Source: Pelargonium nanum
Lineage: Eukaryota > Streptophyta > Magnoliopsida > Geraniales > Geraniaceae
Direction of reading: 5' to 3'
DNA: 25,530 nucleotides
Assembly (NCBI GenBank): GCA_036897485.1
Contig: JAYMTF010001190.1
Coordinates: 1-25,530 of the forward strand
In this document: in pieces, positions 17,401 through 25,530 of the stretch
How positions within the stretch are numbered: position 1 is the first letter of the stretch
How the letters are laid out: each line of letters begins with the position of its first letter
Position numbers and translations under genes: made by a program
Notes under the pieces: model-generated
Seen by the model: the letters and a program-made list of their open reading frames with translations, nothing else
Databases searched by the model: none
Told to the model about the DNA's origin: nothing

Positions 17401-20400
17401 GTTCCTATATATATTTGCCTATAAGACAAACAGTTTGACTCATGCATAATATAAGATTTATCAGAAAATCATCAATCCTATGTAAATAAAACTTATGGTC
17501 ATACAATTCAGAATAAAGAACAGATTTTGACAAACCTCATAATAAAGACCTCTTGGGCAAACTCTTTCTGCAATTCTGAATCTAAGCGCTCAGGCTTGAG
17601 GACTTTAATAGCCACCTCCTGACTACAATATGTACCTTTGTACCTGAACTGACCAAAAGAATCAGTCAGTTAGGCACTCACTGCTCAAGAACAATCAGAA
17701 CATGCATCTAAAATATGTTCAATACTTACAAGTCACCATATGATCCAGATGCAACTTTGTTCTCAAACTTCAATTGAGTAGAATCAATTTCCCATACATC
17801 TGTCCCATCATTTGGTATCCTCACATAATCAGGTTCACACTTGACCCCTGCTTGACCAGGTTCACCCAAAGTAGGTGATGAACGATGATTTGGCCAAGGC
17901 TGCCTCTGCATAGTATCACAAATTCCATTGTAAAGTTTTGATCATTTAGGACGGAGAAGGATATATTAGAGAGATCTAAAAATATATTGAATTTTCGAGT
18001 TGCCATGGGAAAATACCATTATACAAACTACTCAACATCAATAGTCAGGCATTCAGTATCCTACAAAATTCTAGGAAGAAACATTGTGTAAAATAGAATT
18101 TACCTCAAGCTTCAAAGCTTCCTTTTCCAGTGCAGATTTTAGCTGCTCAGTCTCCTGTTCCAGTACCAAGACTGTTAAACATTCATTTCTGAAGTGATAG
18201 GAGTTCGGAAATTTATAACTTTAAAATTATCACAACTACAAATCCCTAATAATTATATAATAGAATCCCCATCAGGAATCCCAATTGAACCAAAACAAAA
18301 AAGACGCATTATGACCTATAATAGTTTCATCACTCTAGTGGTCTCATCTTGATAAAATGAATAACAAAGATGACATACAGTGTTTCCTGTAAGACATCTA
18401 CATCCTAAGAGCCAAGTTGAACAACATAAATATACCTCATATGGCCAGCCTTCAACAACAAAGACATCTAAGGAATAGCCGTCTGTAGTGGAAAAGGCAT
18501 GTGCTTCTTGAATGTTCAACCCAAGCTCAGCAAGCAAGGAAGTCAACTGCAATTAAGGACAAGAACAGTGGTCATGACAAAAAGATGACGAACATAACTA
18601 GACAAATCTACTTGATGCAAAGAACTCATTTTTCTTTATGTTTTATGTAAAACTTCATTGAGTGGAGTGTTTCATCAGCGCAATTTCAAATGAGAGATTT
18701 TAGGTGAAATCCATAAGGTTTTTGGACAATGAAGAAACTATGTTGATGAGATAGAAAATGTACACAAAAACGGACAATGGGACCTCATAAAGAGAAACAC
18801 AAAGACAGGCCAAATTGGAAACACCCATCATATCTCTTTTGATATCTACTAAAGCTACATATACCCTTAAAAAATCCAAAACTAATGGCCCAAATATGTA
18901 CAAGAAAGACAACCCTATCTCTTAAAATATTTACATGAGTAATATGGCAACGCTAAATCCTCTTTTGCCTGCATTCAGTTAAACCTCTACATGTGTTTAC
19001 ATGCACACACATATGGCAAGCACACATGTACACACAGTCTACCACTATAACTAAAGAATAATTTATTTTCTTTAAGAAGAAAATATGAAATACCTGACTA
19101 AGAAGTTTTGGTTTGTCATCTGATGAGAAGGTGATTTCATGCATGGGCCTACAACATTGTCAACACAGAGATGTAAATATAGTCAAAAACATATTGATTG
19201 ATATTCAATCCTCACATTACTCTTGTTCTAGATAGATAGGGAAGAAAACGAAAAATAGCATTTCATGCAATCCGTTAAAATCTTGGGACCAAGTAAAACT
19301 AAAGAAAAATATGAATATCATAAACTAATACAAAGATTGATATTCAAATATGATTTCATATTGATTCTATCAAGAATGTTGGCTCACGCGAAAAAGGAGG
19401 ACAAGACCAACACCTAGAATAGAGACAGAAGAAAGCACTCACTCAGAATACTGTGCATTGTCATGCACTGAATCGTCTTCATCTTCGTCTTCATCTTCAT
19501 CATTATATTTATTTGTGCCAAGAGCTAGGGCTTCAAGATTAGGTGATGATCCGAAGGTTGGTGGTGGTAAGCTTACAGAAAAAAGTGCACCGTAAGATGT
19601 CTCAAACAGTAGAGCGGAGAGCAAAAAAAATCAAGAATTACAGAATACATTCCACTGACTAAATCATAATGATCTCAAGCTAAAAGATTTTATAAAGTAA
19701 ATCTAAAAATTATACCTCTGTCTGCTCAAGTAATTTGGCAAATCTGTGGGAGCTTCTTTAGCTTGAGACTTTGAATCAGCAGAATCACCTGCATTACCAT
19801 CACAAATAGGATGAACCTGCAGAAGAGAGCAAATTATATAATTTTTTTGTCAAAGCAATGAAATGTACAAATAATAAATTAATTAGCCTACTTCTGTGAA
19901 ATGCTAATTAATATGATGAATCTGACTAAATCCAAATTCAAAAAGTATGCAAGAAAATAAGAATATTCTCACTCTTCATTCTTGAAGATAACCAATTCTG
20001 GTTCATATTTATATTCCAATCACAACTTAGCCAAAGCTATTGGGATAACCAGAGAAAAGAAACAAACAAAAAATTGAAGGCACACCGGGACAACAGTATG
20101 AATCACCGACAACATGAACAACTCTGAGTTGTGAATAATCCAAATCAACTCACCTGCACAAGGCGGACTTCAATTACTGGTCTGTTAGCAGGATCATGAG
20201 CCAGCTGCAGCATTCTTCTGTGCGTGAGTACATCTTCTGCCCTCTCCACATTCACATCCAGCGCATATCTACAATGCACAAAATGAGAATCAAAACAAAG
20301 ATCATAATAAAAATGATCCATCTCGACAATTACCTCCCAGGAAATTCAGAATCACGCTGCTGACTCTCTTTCACTCCCTCGGGATTATAGAACACATCAA

Positions 20401-21033
20401 GACAACTGGATCACCAATTAAACCTCTAATATTCAAAATAAAACCAACACAAACAGCACAAAGTAACAAAATCCGCCACTTTTTCACTACTGTAAACTAG
20501 CTCAGGATAAGATCAATCCACCAAAAAGCATAAAATAAATCTCAAACAGAGAGAATTCAATCACTCAAAATCAATAAAAAAAAAAGTATTAAAAAAAAAC
20601 TCAACACATCTGCCTGCGCGCGTAATACCGAAAATTCATCTCTAGTAGCATAAAAAGCGCCACATTCTGTCAACAGATTCAGTATCAGAATTGAGAATCA
20701 TCCATAACCGCCTCAATCGTCGCAATACAGATATACTATCATATCTGTATAAAGTGTACGGAACGGCGAGAAAAGGAAGATACGACTATGGAGGAAAGTG
20801 AGAGTTACTGATAGGGTAAAGATAGCGTACCGAGCGGGGAGGCGATTGAAGTGAGACCAGAGCTCGTCGTCGAAACCAGGCAAAACCGCCTCCTCGTTGT
20901 TAGATTGTTTGAGGCGACGCAAAACCTCATTGTAGACCTCCAGCTTCTGGCGCTGGTGGCGAGTCTGAGTCGGCGTTTGCGACGGCGCGTCGTGAACTCT
21001 GCTCCCGCAACTCTCATTGTCTTCCATAACCAT
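14383..21033 (-). CDS. STY46: ACT-domain Raf-like protein kinase, 16 exons
   Basis: Cytosolic dual-specificity kinase of the STY8/STY17/STY46 group, known to phosphorylate Ser/Thr in chloroplast transit peptides. Exons (minus): 21033-20831, 20268-20154, 19816-19716, 19571-19443, 19148-19094, 18546-18436, 18154-18104, 17905-17730, 17643-17536, 16913-16840, 16726-16551, 16353-16258, 15726-15646, 15560-15507, 15311-15177, 14472-14383. They total 1755 nt and 584 aa, all GT...AG with consistent phase. Residues 1-106 are the conserved N-terminal region ([15 protein letters not shown]). An acidic [10 protein letters not shown] run lies in exon 4, the ACT domain at about 185-255 and the kinase domain at about 297-550. 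Kinase motifs are glycine loop ASGSYG (307-312), K327 in [12 protein letters not shown] (419-426, D421), DFG (439-441) and APE (463-465). The basic C-terminus is [12 protein letters not shown]. The start at 21033 matches the MVMEDNESC family start. No defect is seen. STY46 is the nearest by memory; STY8/STY17 are close. Confidence 0.95.
14720..14786. mobile_element. Stowaway-like terminus in kinase intron 15
   Basis: GACATCTATTATGGGACGGA (14762-14781) followed by GAAA matches the right end of a Stowaway MITE (reverse complement of CTCCGTCCCATAATAGATGTC). AAAAGTGTACGCTTTGGGAC lies upstream. No matching left terminus was found within 300 bp, so it is a fragment. A faint related motif, GTAGACACTCGTTTT, lies at about 15071-15085. 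Confidence 0.5.
19443..19571 (-). other. Kinase exon 4 with acidic trinucleotide tract
   Basis: The exon links the N-terminal region to the ACT domain. It carries [17 protein letters not shown], conserved in the family, and then an alternating GAT/GAA/GAC run coding [10 protein letters not shown]. Family members have only a short acidic patch here, so the run looks like an expanded triplet tract, probably variable in length between individuals. Confidence 0.8.
20334..20405 (-). other. Candidate 72-nt cassette exon in kinase intron 1
   Basis: Inside intron 1, 72 nt lie between an AG (GATCCAG, 20408-20406) and a GT (GTAATT, 20333-20331). Exon 1 leaves two bases and the segment supplies the third, runs open for 23 codons and leaves two bases that join exon 2, so its inclusion keeps the frame. 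It would insert 24 residues, reading [17 protein letters not shown], then RDSEFPG, after LPA and before RYALDV. The downstream intron would be only 65 bp (20333-20269), AT-rich, close to the lower limit for plants. Remembered homologues lack this insert. Confidence 0.4.
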
Positions 21034-21148
21034 CGATGCGAAGAAACCGAAACCCTCAAAAACCACAGCAGAAATGGCGACGATCGTAACGTGAATTCCA
21101 GAGGATTCCGATAGTGTGAGGAAAAAAATAGGGAGAGCGCTTTGGCAG

Positions 21149-21155
21149 TTTATAC
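21149..21155 (-). promoter_or_regulatory. TATA-like box of the kinase gene
   Basis: Minus strand reads CGTATAAAC about 116-122 nt upstream of the start codon. The usual spacing places the transcript start near 21120, giving a leader of about 85-90 nt. This would exclude the in-frame upstream ATG at 21219. Confidence 0.45.
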
Positions 21156-21298
21156 GGCGACGCAGATTTGAGTAAAAAACCGGAAACAAACTCAAAATAA
21201 TAGTATTATATTTACACAATTAAAGAATTAAAATTTTAATTACAGTATATATTGTGCTGTAAATTTCGCGGCTAACGGCGTAGTGCGTACTGAATCAC

Positions 21299-21308
21299 GC
21301 CGACGTGG
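21299..21308. promoter_or_regulatory. Composite GCCGACGTGG element upstream of kinase
   Basis: GCCGAC (CRT/DRE core, bound by CBF/DREB factors) overlaps ACGTGG (ABRE-type core, bound by bZIP factors). It lies about 270 bp upstream of the kinase ATG in a GC-richer patch. Such composites are known from cold- and ABA-responsive promoters, but a single copy may be chance. Confidence 0.35.
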
Positions 21309-22300
21309 ATTCTAAATTTTGGCTTCGGTTGGGGTTGTTTCCCATGTGGCGCGCAGCATCGCTCCTGATGCGGCTCCATGTGAGTTGTTGGGTGTTTGTT
21401 TTGATACAATGGCGTAATTGTAATTTCGTTACCTAAAAAACTGTAATCTTAGCGCTTCCATAAGCGGCCAATGAGGAACGAGACACTCCACTTCCTAGCT
21501 CAAGAGCACAAATGGCATATTCTTGGTGGGCCACAGCTTTTGGTATTTGGATAAGGTTTGTAATGTAAAAGACGAATCTGCCCCTGTGAAGAATAGGGGG
21601 TCCTAAATCAAGGGATGACCTGGCACAGGCTTGGCATGGCCTATCCGATGTACTCGAATTAATGGCCAAAGCCAAAGTGTTTGTTGACTCGTCTCGTCCT
21701 CCTCTCCTCAGTGTTCGGAACAATGGGTTCGCTGTCAAGGGTATTTGTGTCTTTTCTTGATAGTATTACTTTCTTTCTTTCCACATTTAATTGAATAAAA
21801 CAACCTAGTTGAGTTCAACAATATTTTGAAAGAAGAACATTTTTCTACGTGGAAATTAAATTTTGAAAACAAACATGTTAATATATTTTCATTGTATTTG
21901 AATGTATTTGTAGTTCCAAACTGTTTGGAAACTGGATTTGCTGACCTAAGTTGTTCAATTATGAGTCTATGACTAGGATGACCGGTTACTCGTTTTTTAC
22001 TAATAAAATGAGTATGCAAGCAACATCTGTTAGGTTAAGCGGTTTAAGTGCTTTCAATTCTTTTTGAAATATCGAGTTCAAGTTCGAGTTCTGTTGTCGA
22101 CATATGGGGTGGAGTTTTTGGATAAAATTGGAGAGCTGCGTAATTGCGTACTTTGTTTTTGGGTATCGTTGTAAAAAGTGAGTAAAAGTTGAAAAATATT
22201 TGACAATTATCTAATTTTCACTTTAATTTAAATATTGAAAGATGCATGAATGCAGCTACGAGGGTGATACATCTCTATTCAACAGTCACAACTGCTTCAT
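21309..22300. other. Intergenic, including GC-richer patch
   Basis: The patch 21300-21730 is richer in GC and open for 101 codons on the minus strand (21738-21433), but the peptide resembles no family I know and has no domain-like composition. It probably belongs to promoter DNA. From 21740 the sequence is AT-rich with no feature I can support. Confidence 0.5.
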
Positions 22301-22329
22301 CCATTGGTGTCATGGTTTGCCCTAATGAA

Positions 22330-22566
22330 GGTCGTCTCATCATATACTCATTACCAATATTCAGCAACCACCCGCGACTGGTTCCCGTACAATTCATCAA
22401 GGCACATACATTGGCCATGACCTCGATTTTAATCTCAAGTTCAACACCGGCGCTCCTCTAGAATCTCTCAAGCATTTATATATTCCTGGAAGATTCTTTT
22501 TTAGAACCTCATACTCTTTCTTCTACTTATTCATTACTATTATCATTGTCTCATTAGCTATTTTCT
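22330..22566 (+). other. Unassigned coding-like patch
   Basis: A plus-strand frame is open from about 22330 to a stop near 22566. Its middle reads PPATGSRTIHQGTYIGHDLD and then FNLKFNTGAPLESLKHLYIP, with coding-like codon use. A TTACCAATATTCAG at about 22350-22363 could be a splice acceptor in front of this stretch. After about 22500 the sequence becomes T-rich and the peptide hydrophobic, suggesting the real coding part has ended or decayed. I do not recognise the family. It may be a lone exon or gene relic. Confidence 0.25.
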
Positions 22567-23514
22567 AAGCATCTCTCATGATATTTTCAATCTAAAGTAG
22601 CTTTCAACATGATGTTAATTTATCACTTTAATTTTACTAGAGATATTCAATGCTCGTCTCGTGTATCAATTTTTGTCACTTAATTTCACGTATATAAAAC
22701 TCATTACTATGCACTCACAAAATTGTACTAGTCTATAATTGAATAAATTACACAATAAAGAAGTAATAGTTTATTAAATTATTTGGTGTGATTCATAAGA
22801 ACAATGTGAAATGCAAAGTGAAAAGTAGAACAGGAAAAGAGAGAGTTGTGTTGACACTGGCTTCTAAGGTGGAGAATGAAGAGGATAGATAAGAACGTGA
22901 CTCTTCAATTTCTTTGGATTCTTATTGCTTTATAACTAGCTTTCATAGTTTGATGGCAATATATAGAAAAAGAAACTTGAGATTTTTTTCCTCATTGTTT
23001 GGCTATGGAGATACATACCATCACTGTTTGCTTAGTAAGAATCTTTGTCACCATCAATATGTGAACGATACGTCTATTGTCTATTGCCACTTGGCCGAAT
23101 ATGGCTTGTCGGATCGTCCATGTGGACAACAAAAAGGGTAGATTTCATTTTCAGTCTTGTGTGTCTCAAGTATTGTTCAAAATAAATATGTGTACATGAA
23201 CTATAATGGACGTAAGTTGACTAGACATGATTTGAATTTGTTAGTGTAACACAATTATTCTTGCATCATTGTCATTATATCTAAAATATTCATTTTTAAA
23301 CATAAACTGAATATAAACATGACTATTAATCCTCGCAAAATACATACGAGGATGATCATATAGCATAGGAATGCTGAAATTAATTCAAACGTTTGCTTGT
23401 TACTTCAAACTTGATGGTAGATTAAAGCACTTATGTGCCTAGCAATTGTTAAGGCAAATTTTAATTTATTTATTTAAAAAATTATAATAGATCCACTAAT
23501 AATTTCCATTGTCT
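22567..23514. other. Intergenic, nothing recognised
   Basis: AT-rich DNA. The 75-codon open frame at 22914-23141 has no domain-like composition and is treated as chance. No RNA gene, repeat array or element was identified. Confidence 0.5.
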
Positions 23515-23722
23515 CGGGGTCGATCTTTGATGATATCTTTGAGTTAGTAAGGTCTTTTGATTCTATTGTGTTTAGTTATGTTGGAAGATTGGCTAATCGT
23601 GTTGCTCACGCTCAAGCTCGATCGTCTGGGTCTGTAACGGAATCTAAATCACGAGTCTGTTATTTGCTGATTCTAGTACTTAATAAATCGATTTGGTTTT
23701 CTTCGGGAAAAAAAAAAAAAAA
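23515..23722 (+). mobile_element. 3' end of a LINE (5'-truncated)
   Basis: A plus-strand frame from about 23518 reads IFDDIFELVRSFDSIVF and then SYVGRLANRVAHAQARSS. This matches the C-terminal RNase H-like end of plant L1-type non-LTR retrotransposons, whose signature here is a VxRxANxVAHxxAR motif. It is followed by NKSIWFSSG, the common tail, and by a 15-base poly(A) at 23708-23722. Only the last ~200 bp are left, so it is a dead 5'-truncated copy. I could not find a clear target-site duplication. Confidence 0.75.
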
Positions 23723-23784
23723 TGTGATGCATGTAGAATATTAGAGCGCAGCATGATAAGAAGTAAGAACCTAGTCAGCGACAA

Positions 23785-23792
23785 CCACGTGG
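23785..23792. promoter_or_regulatory. Isolated palindromic G-box
   Basis: CCACGTGG, extended to CCACGTGGC, is a perfect bZIP/bHLH site. No gene start is evident nearby, so its role is uncertain. Confidence 0.25.
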
Positions 23793-24720
23793 CGAAACAT
23801 GCAAACCATGGGATCTTTATTTCCATTAATACATTTTAAAACAAGATTAAGTATTTAATAATGACACATTACTTGCGGCGACCAGAAAATATTAGGAAAA
23901 TAAAAAAACAATATCTTCATCTTAATCTGATGACTGGTTTTGTTAATTAGTCCTTGTTGCCTGCTAAAGCATGTTAAATGCAGGATATTTTATCATATTT
24001 TTATTTTTAATAATGGTTGATACCAAGTTGCAAGCCAATGAGCGAAAGTCCAGATTCATAGGATATTTAAAAAAGTTAATAAAAATCATTATCTTCTATA
24101 CTCACGTTAATCAATTTTTTTATCATTATACTATGTGCTAATTTTGAATTAATTAGCCAGAATACTCGTTGTTTACAAGGAGAACAAGTTTCCCATCCCA
24201 ATAAAGTTATCTATAGAAATCATATTAAATTTCAAGAATTTAACACGATGGTTAAATATACATTTATCGTCTAAAGTAGAACTTTAAAGCTAGTTAGCAC
24301 TCAACAAACCATTTTAGAAGAATAATTGGCAAAGAAATGTTATGTATCACTCAAAGGTAATGACGAAGTTAGCTACACAAGTGGTGTAAGTGGAAACAAC
24401 GCTTGTATTCGATTCCCTCTTAATACATTTTTGGAGAGAGAGATAAGCTTTAATTGTAACTTGTCCTCGAATGAGAATTAGTCTGAATGTGATAAAACAA
24501 CATAAAGATGTCAACCGCAAATTTGCGAATTCGATCAGAAAACTCATGGTTTAGAAAAAAATCTATAGTATATAAAAGAAAAATGAATCAACAATTTGAA
24601 TTATTTTATAACATTTAATATGATATATGAATTGTGGCATGAAATTGCTATTTTTGGTGGAAAAAACGACATATAAAGCAGAAATATAAATAATTTCAAC
24701 CCTAATTGTAGTAAGTATGA
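23793..24720. other. Intergenic, AT-rich
   Basis: No gene recognised. A weak SINE-like patch is at about 24358-24480. Two TATA-like strings (ATATAAAG, AATATAAATA) lie near 24671-24690, shortly before the promoter-like block. Confidence 0.45.
24358..24480 (+). mobile_element. Possible SINE fragment
   Basis: TTAGCTACACAAGTGGTGTA (near 24369) resembles a polymerase III A box, and TATTCGATTCCC about 35 bp later resembles a B box (GTTCGANTCC). The further text CCTCGAATGAGAATTAGTC is like the body of plant SINEs. No poly(A) tail or direct repeats were found. Call is weak. Confidence 0.3.
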
Positions 24721-24756
24721 AATTATGGTTGTTGAAAAAGACGAAAAAGTCGGAGG

Positions 24757-24880
24757 AACACGTGGCGGCACGTGAGAGCGGGTGGGGTTGACTTGTGGAT
24801 GCGGATCCATGGAAGAATAAACCTACACGCACGCAGGTTGAGATTGGGATTAGACATGGTGACCTGGAGCTGACGTGGCA
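24757..24880 (+). promoter_or_regulatory. Promoter-like block with three ACGT-core elements
   Basis: Two CACGTG G-boxes, at 24759-24764 (in ACACGTGGC, an ABRE) and 24769-24774, start exactly 10 bp apart. A TGACGTGGCA lies at 24871-24880. The block 24740-24950 is GC-rich within AT-rich flanks and ends in a CAACAACAACAAG leader-like stretch with a possible 5' splice site (AAGTAGGT, about 24940-24947). It suggests the promoter and non-coding first exon of a plus-strand gene, ABA- or light-responsive, whose coding region lies beyond the window. Confidence 0.4.
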
Positions 24881-24949
24881 GGGGTCGGGTTGGCTCTTGG
24901 AGGTGAGGAAGAGCCAATTTGGCGTTGAGAACAACAACAACAAGTAGGT

Positions 24950-25499
24950 TAGTTGTTGTAGTGATTAACATGATTCCGTTGGGATTATTTTAAATTATCT
25001 TACAAATACACTCAAGACTCAACACAACTCTTTTTTATTTATGCTCAAATTGGTCAGACTCAAGAAACTCTTGACAAAATTGTGTTCTAGGAACGTGAGT
25101 TAATCTTGTTTTTAAAAAATGGTTATATGAGTTAGTAGTGATGTTTACTGTATATTTAAATTTAGATGCATAGGATATTACTTTGGCATTTGAATTTATG
25201 CTTGTGATGATCAAATTTTGAGTTCTCGTGTCTATTTTTGATCATTTTCTGAATTGAAATGGATTGGTTGAGTTGTGGTTGTCAAACTTGTAATTTTCTA
25301 GATTAGTATTGCTATAATTTTGTCACATTGTTAGATGATTGATTATTCGTTGCTTGTTTCTTTTCTTTTTTTGGGGGTAAAAACTAATATTGGCCATGAT
25401 GCTCTTTCTATTATGATTTACCACTTTGATCCGGCTCCAAATTATTTTGGATTACAGATAAAGATTTTGGAGCAATTAGGGGTATTATATACATTTTTA

Positions 25500-25500
<1 letters not shown>
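24950..25500 (+). other. T-rich stretch, possible 5' UTR intron of an off-window gene
   Basis: After the leader-like CAA repeats the sequence becomes T-rich with no long open frame, as in plant 5' UTR introns. No acceptor can be chosen. No coding sequence is seen up to the edge. Confidence 0.25.

Positions 25501-25530
<30 letters not shown>
25501..25530. repeat. (TA)15 microsatellite cut by window edge
   Basis: Uninterrupted TA dinucleotides run to the last base, so the full length is unknown. Confidence 0.95.

Noticed and set aside
21034-21219. In-frame open extension of the kinase to an ATG at 21219 (62 extra residues, partly hydrophobic)
   Set aside because: The family start MVMEDNESC is at 21033, and a TATA-like box at 21149-21155 places transcription start downstream of 21219. 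The extension is most likely promoter DNA open by chance.
21433-21738. 101-codon minus-strand open frame
   Set aside because: No domain, no family resemblance, lies in GC-richer promoter-like DNA; treated as chance.
22914-23141. 75-codon plus-strand open frame
   Set aside because: No recognisable domain, codon use or splice context; AT-rich chance frame.
24563-24971. Three overlapping minus-strand open frames of 69-126 codons
   Set aside because: They overlap in different frames across the promoter-like block and have low-complexity composition; none resembles a protein family.

Overview
The window is nuclear DNA of a flowering plant, most likely a eudicot. It is AT-rich, its genes have many exons with GT...AG introns, and all three intact proteins match plant families. 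Nothing bacterial, phage-like or CRISPR-like is present. The species cannot be named from sequence alone, though the protein sequences would suit an asterid.

Layout. (1) 1-1292 is 3' flank without a recognised gene. (2) 1293-8674, minus strand, is a complete 12-exon gene for an organellar (plastid-type) alanyl-tRNA synthetase, the EMB1030 type, predicted at 962 aa with an N-terminal transit peptide. A TATA box lies just upstream. (3) 9944-10342, plus strand, is an intronless SAUR (small auxin-up RNA) gene of 132 aa. It is divergent from the synthetase gene and has its own TATA box and an overlapping upstream ORF. (4) 10343-14382 is intergenic. It holds Stowaway-like remnants, two diverged copies of a dispersed repeat, a tandem duplication, a decayed MSL10-like mechanosensitive-channel pseudogene (about 12700-13540, minus) and a 70-bp tRNA-like (SINE-type) insertion between perfect 17-bp direct repeats. 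(5) 14383-21033, minus strand, is a complete 16-exon gene for an ACT-domain Raf-like protein kinase of the STY8/STY17/STY46 group, predicted at 584 aa. (6) 21034-25530 is intergenic. It has a promoter patch for the kinase, an unassigned coding-like patch near 22.3-22.5 kb, the 3' end of a LINE with poly(A), a weak SINE-like patch, and a promoter-like block with three ACGT-core elements that probably serves a gene starting beyond the right edge. The window ends inside a (TA)n tract.

The two large gene models were built exon by exon. Every junction keeps frame and uses GT...AG, and the totals (2889 and 1755 nt) are exact multiples of three. The genes do not form a pathway; plant neighbours are normally unrelated. 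One loose link is that STY kinases are known to phosphorylate chloroplast transit peptides, and the synthetase carries one.

I found no undescribed system. The best leads are a phase-perfect 72-nt candidate cassette exon in kinase intron 1, the decayed MSL channel gene, the insertions with clear direct repeats (including two minute poly(A) micro-insertions), and the regulatory layouts.
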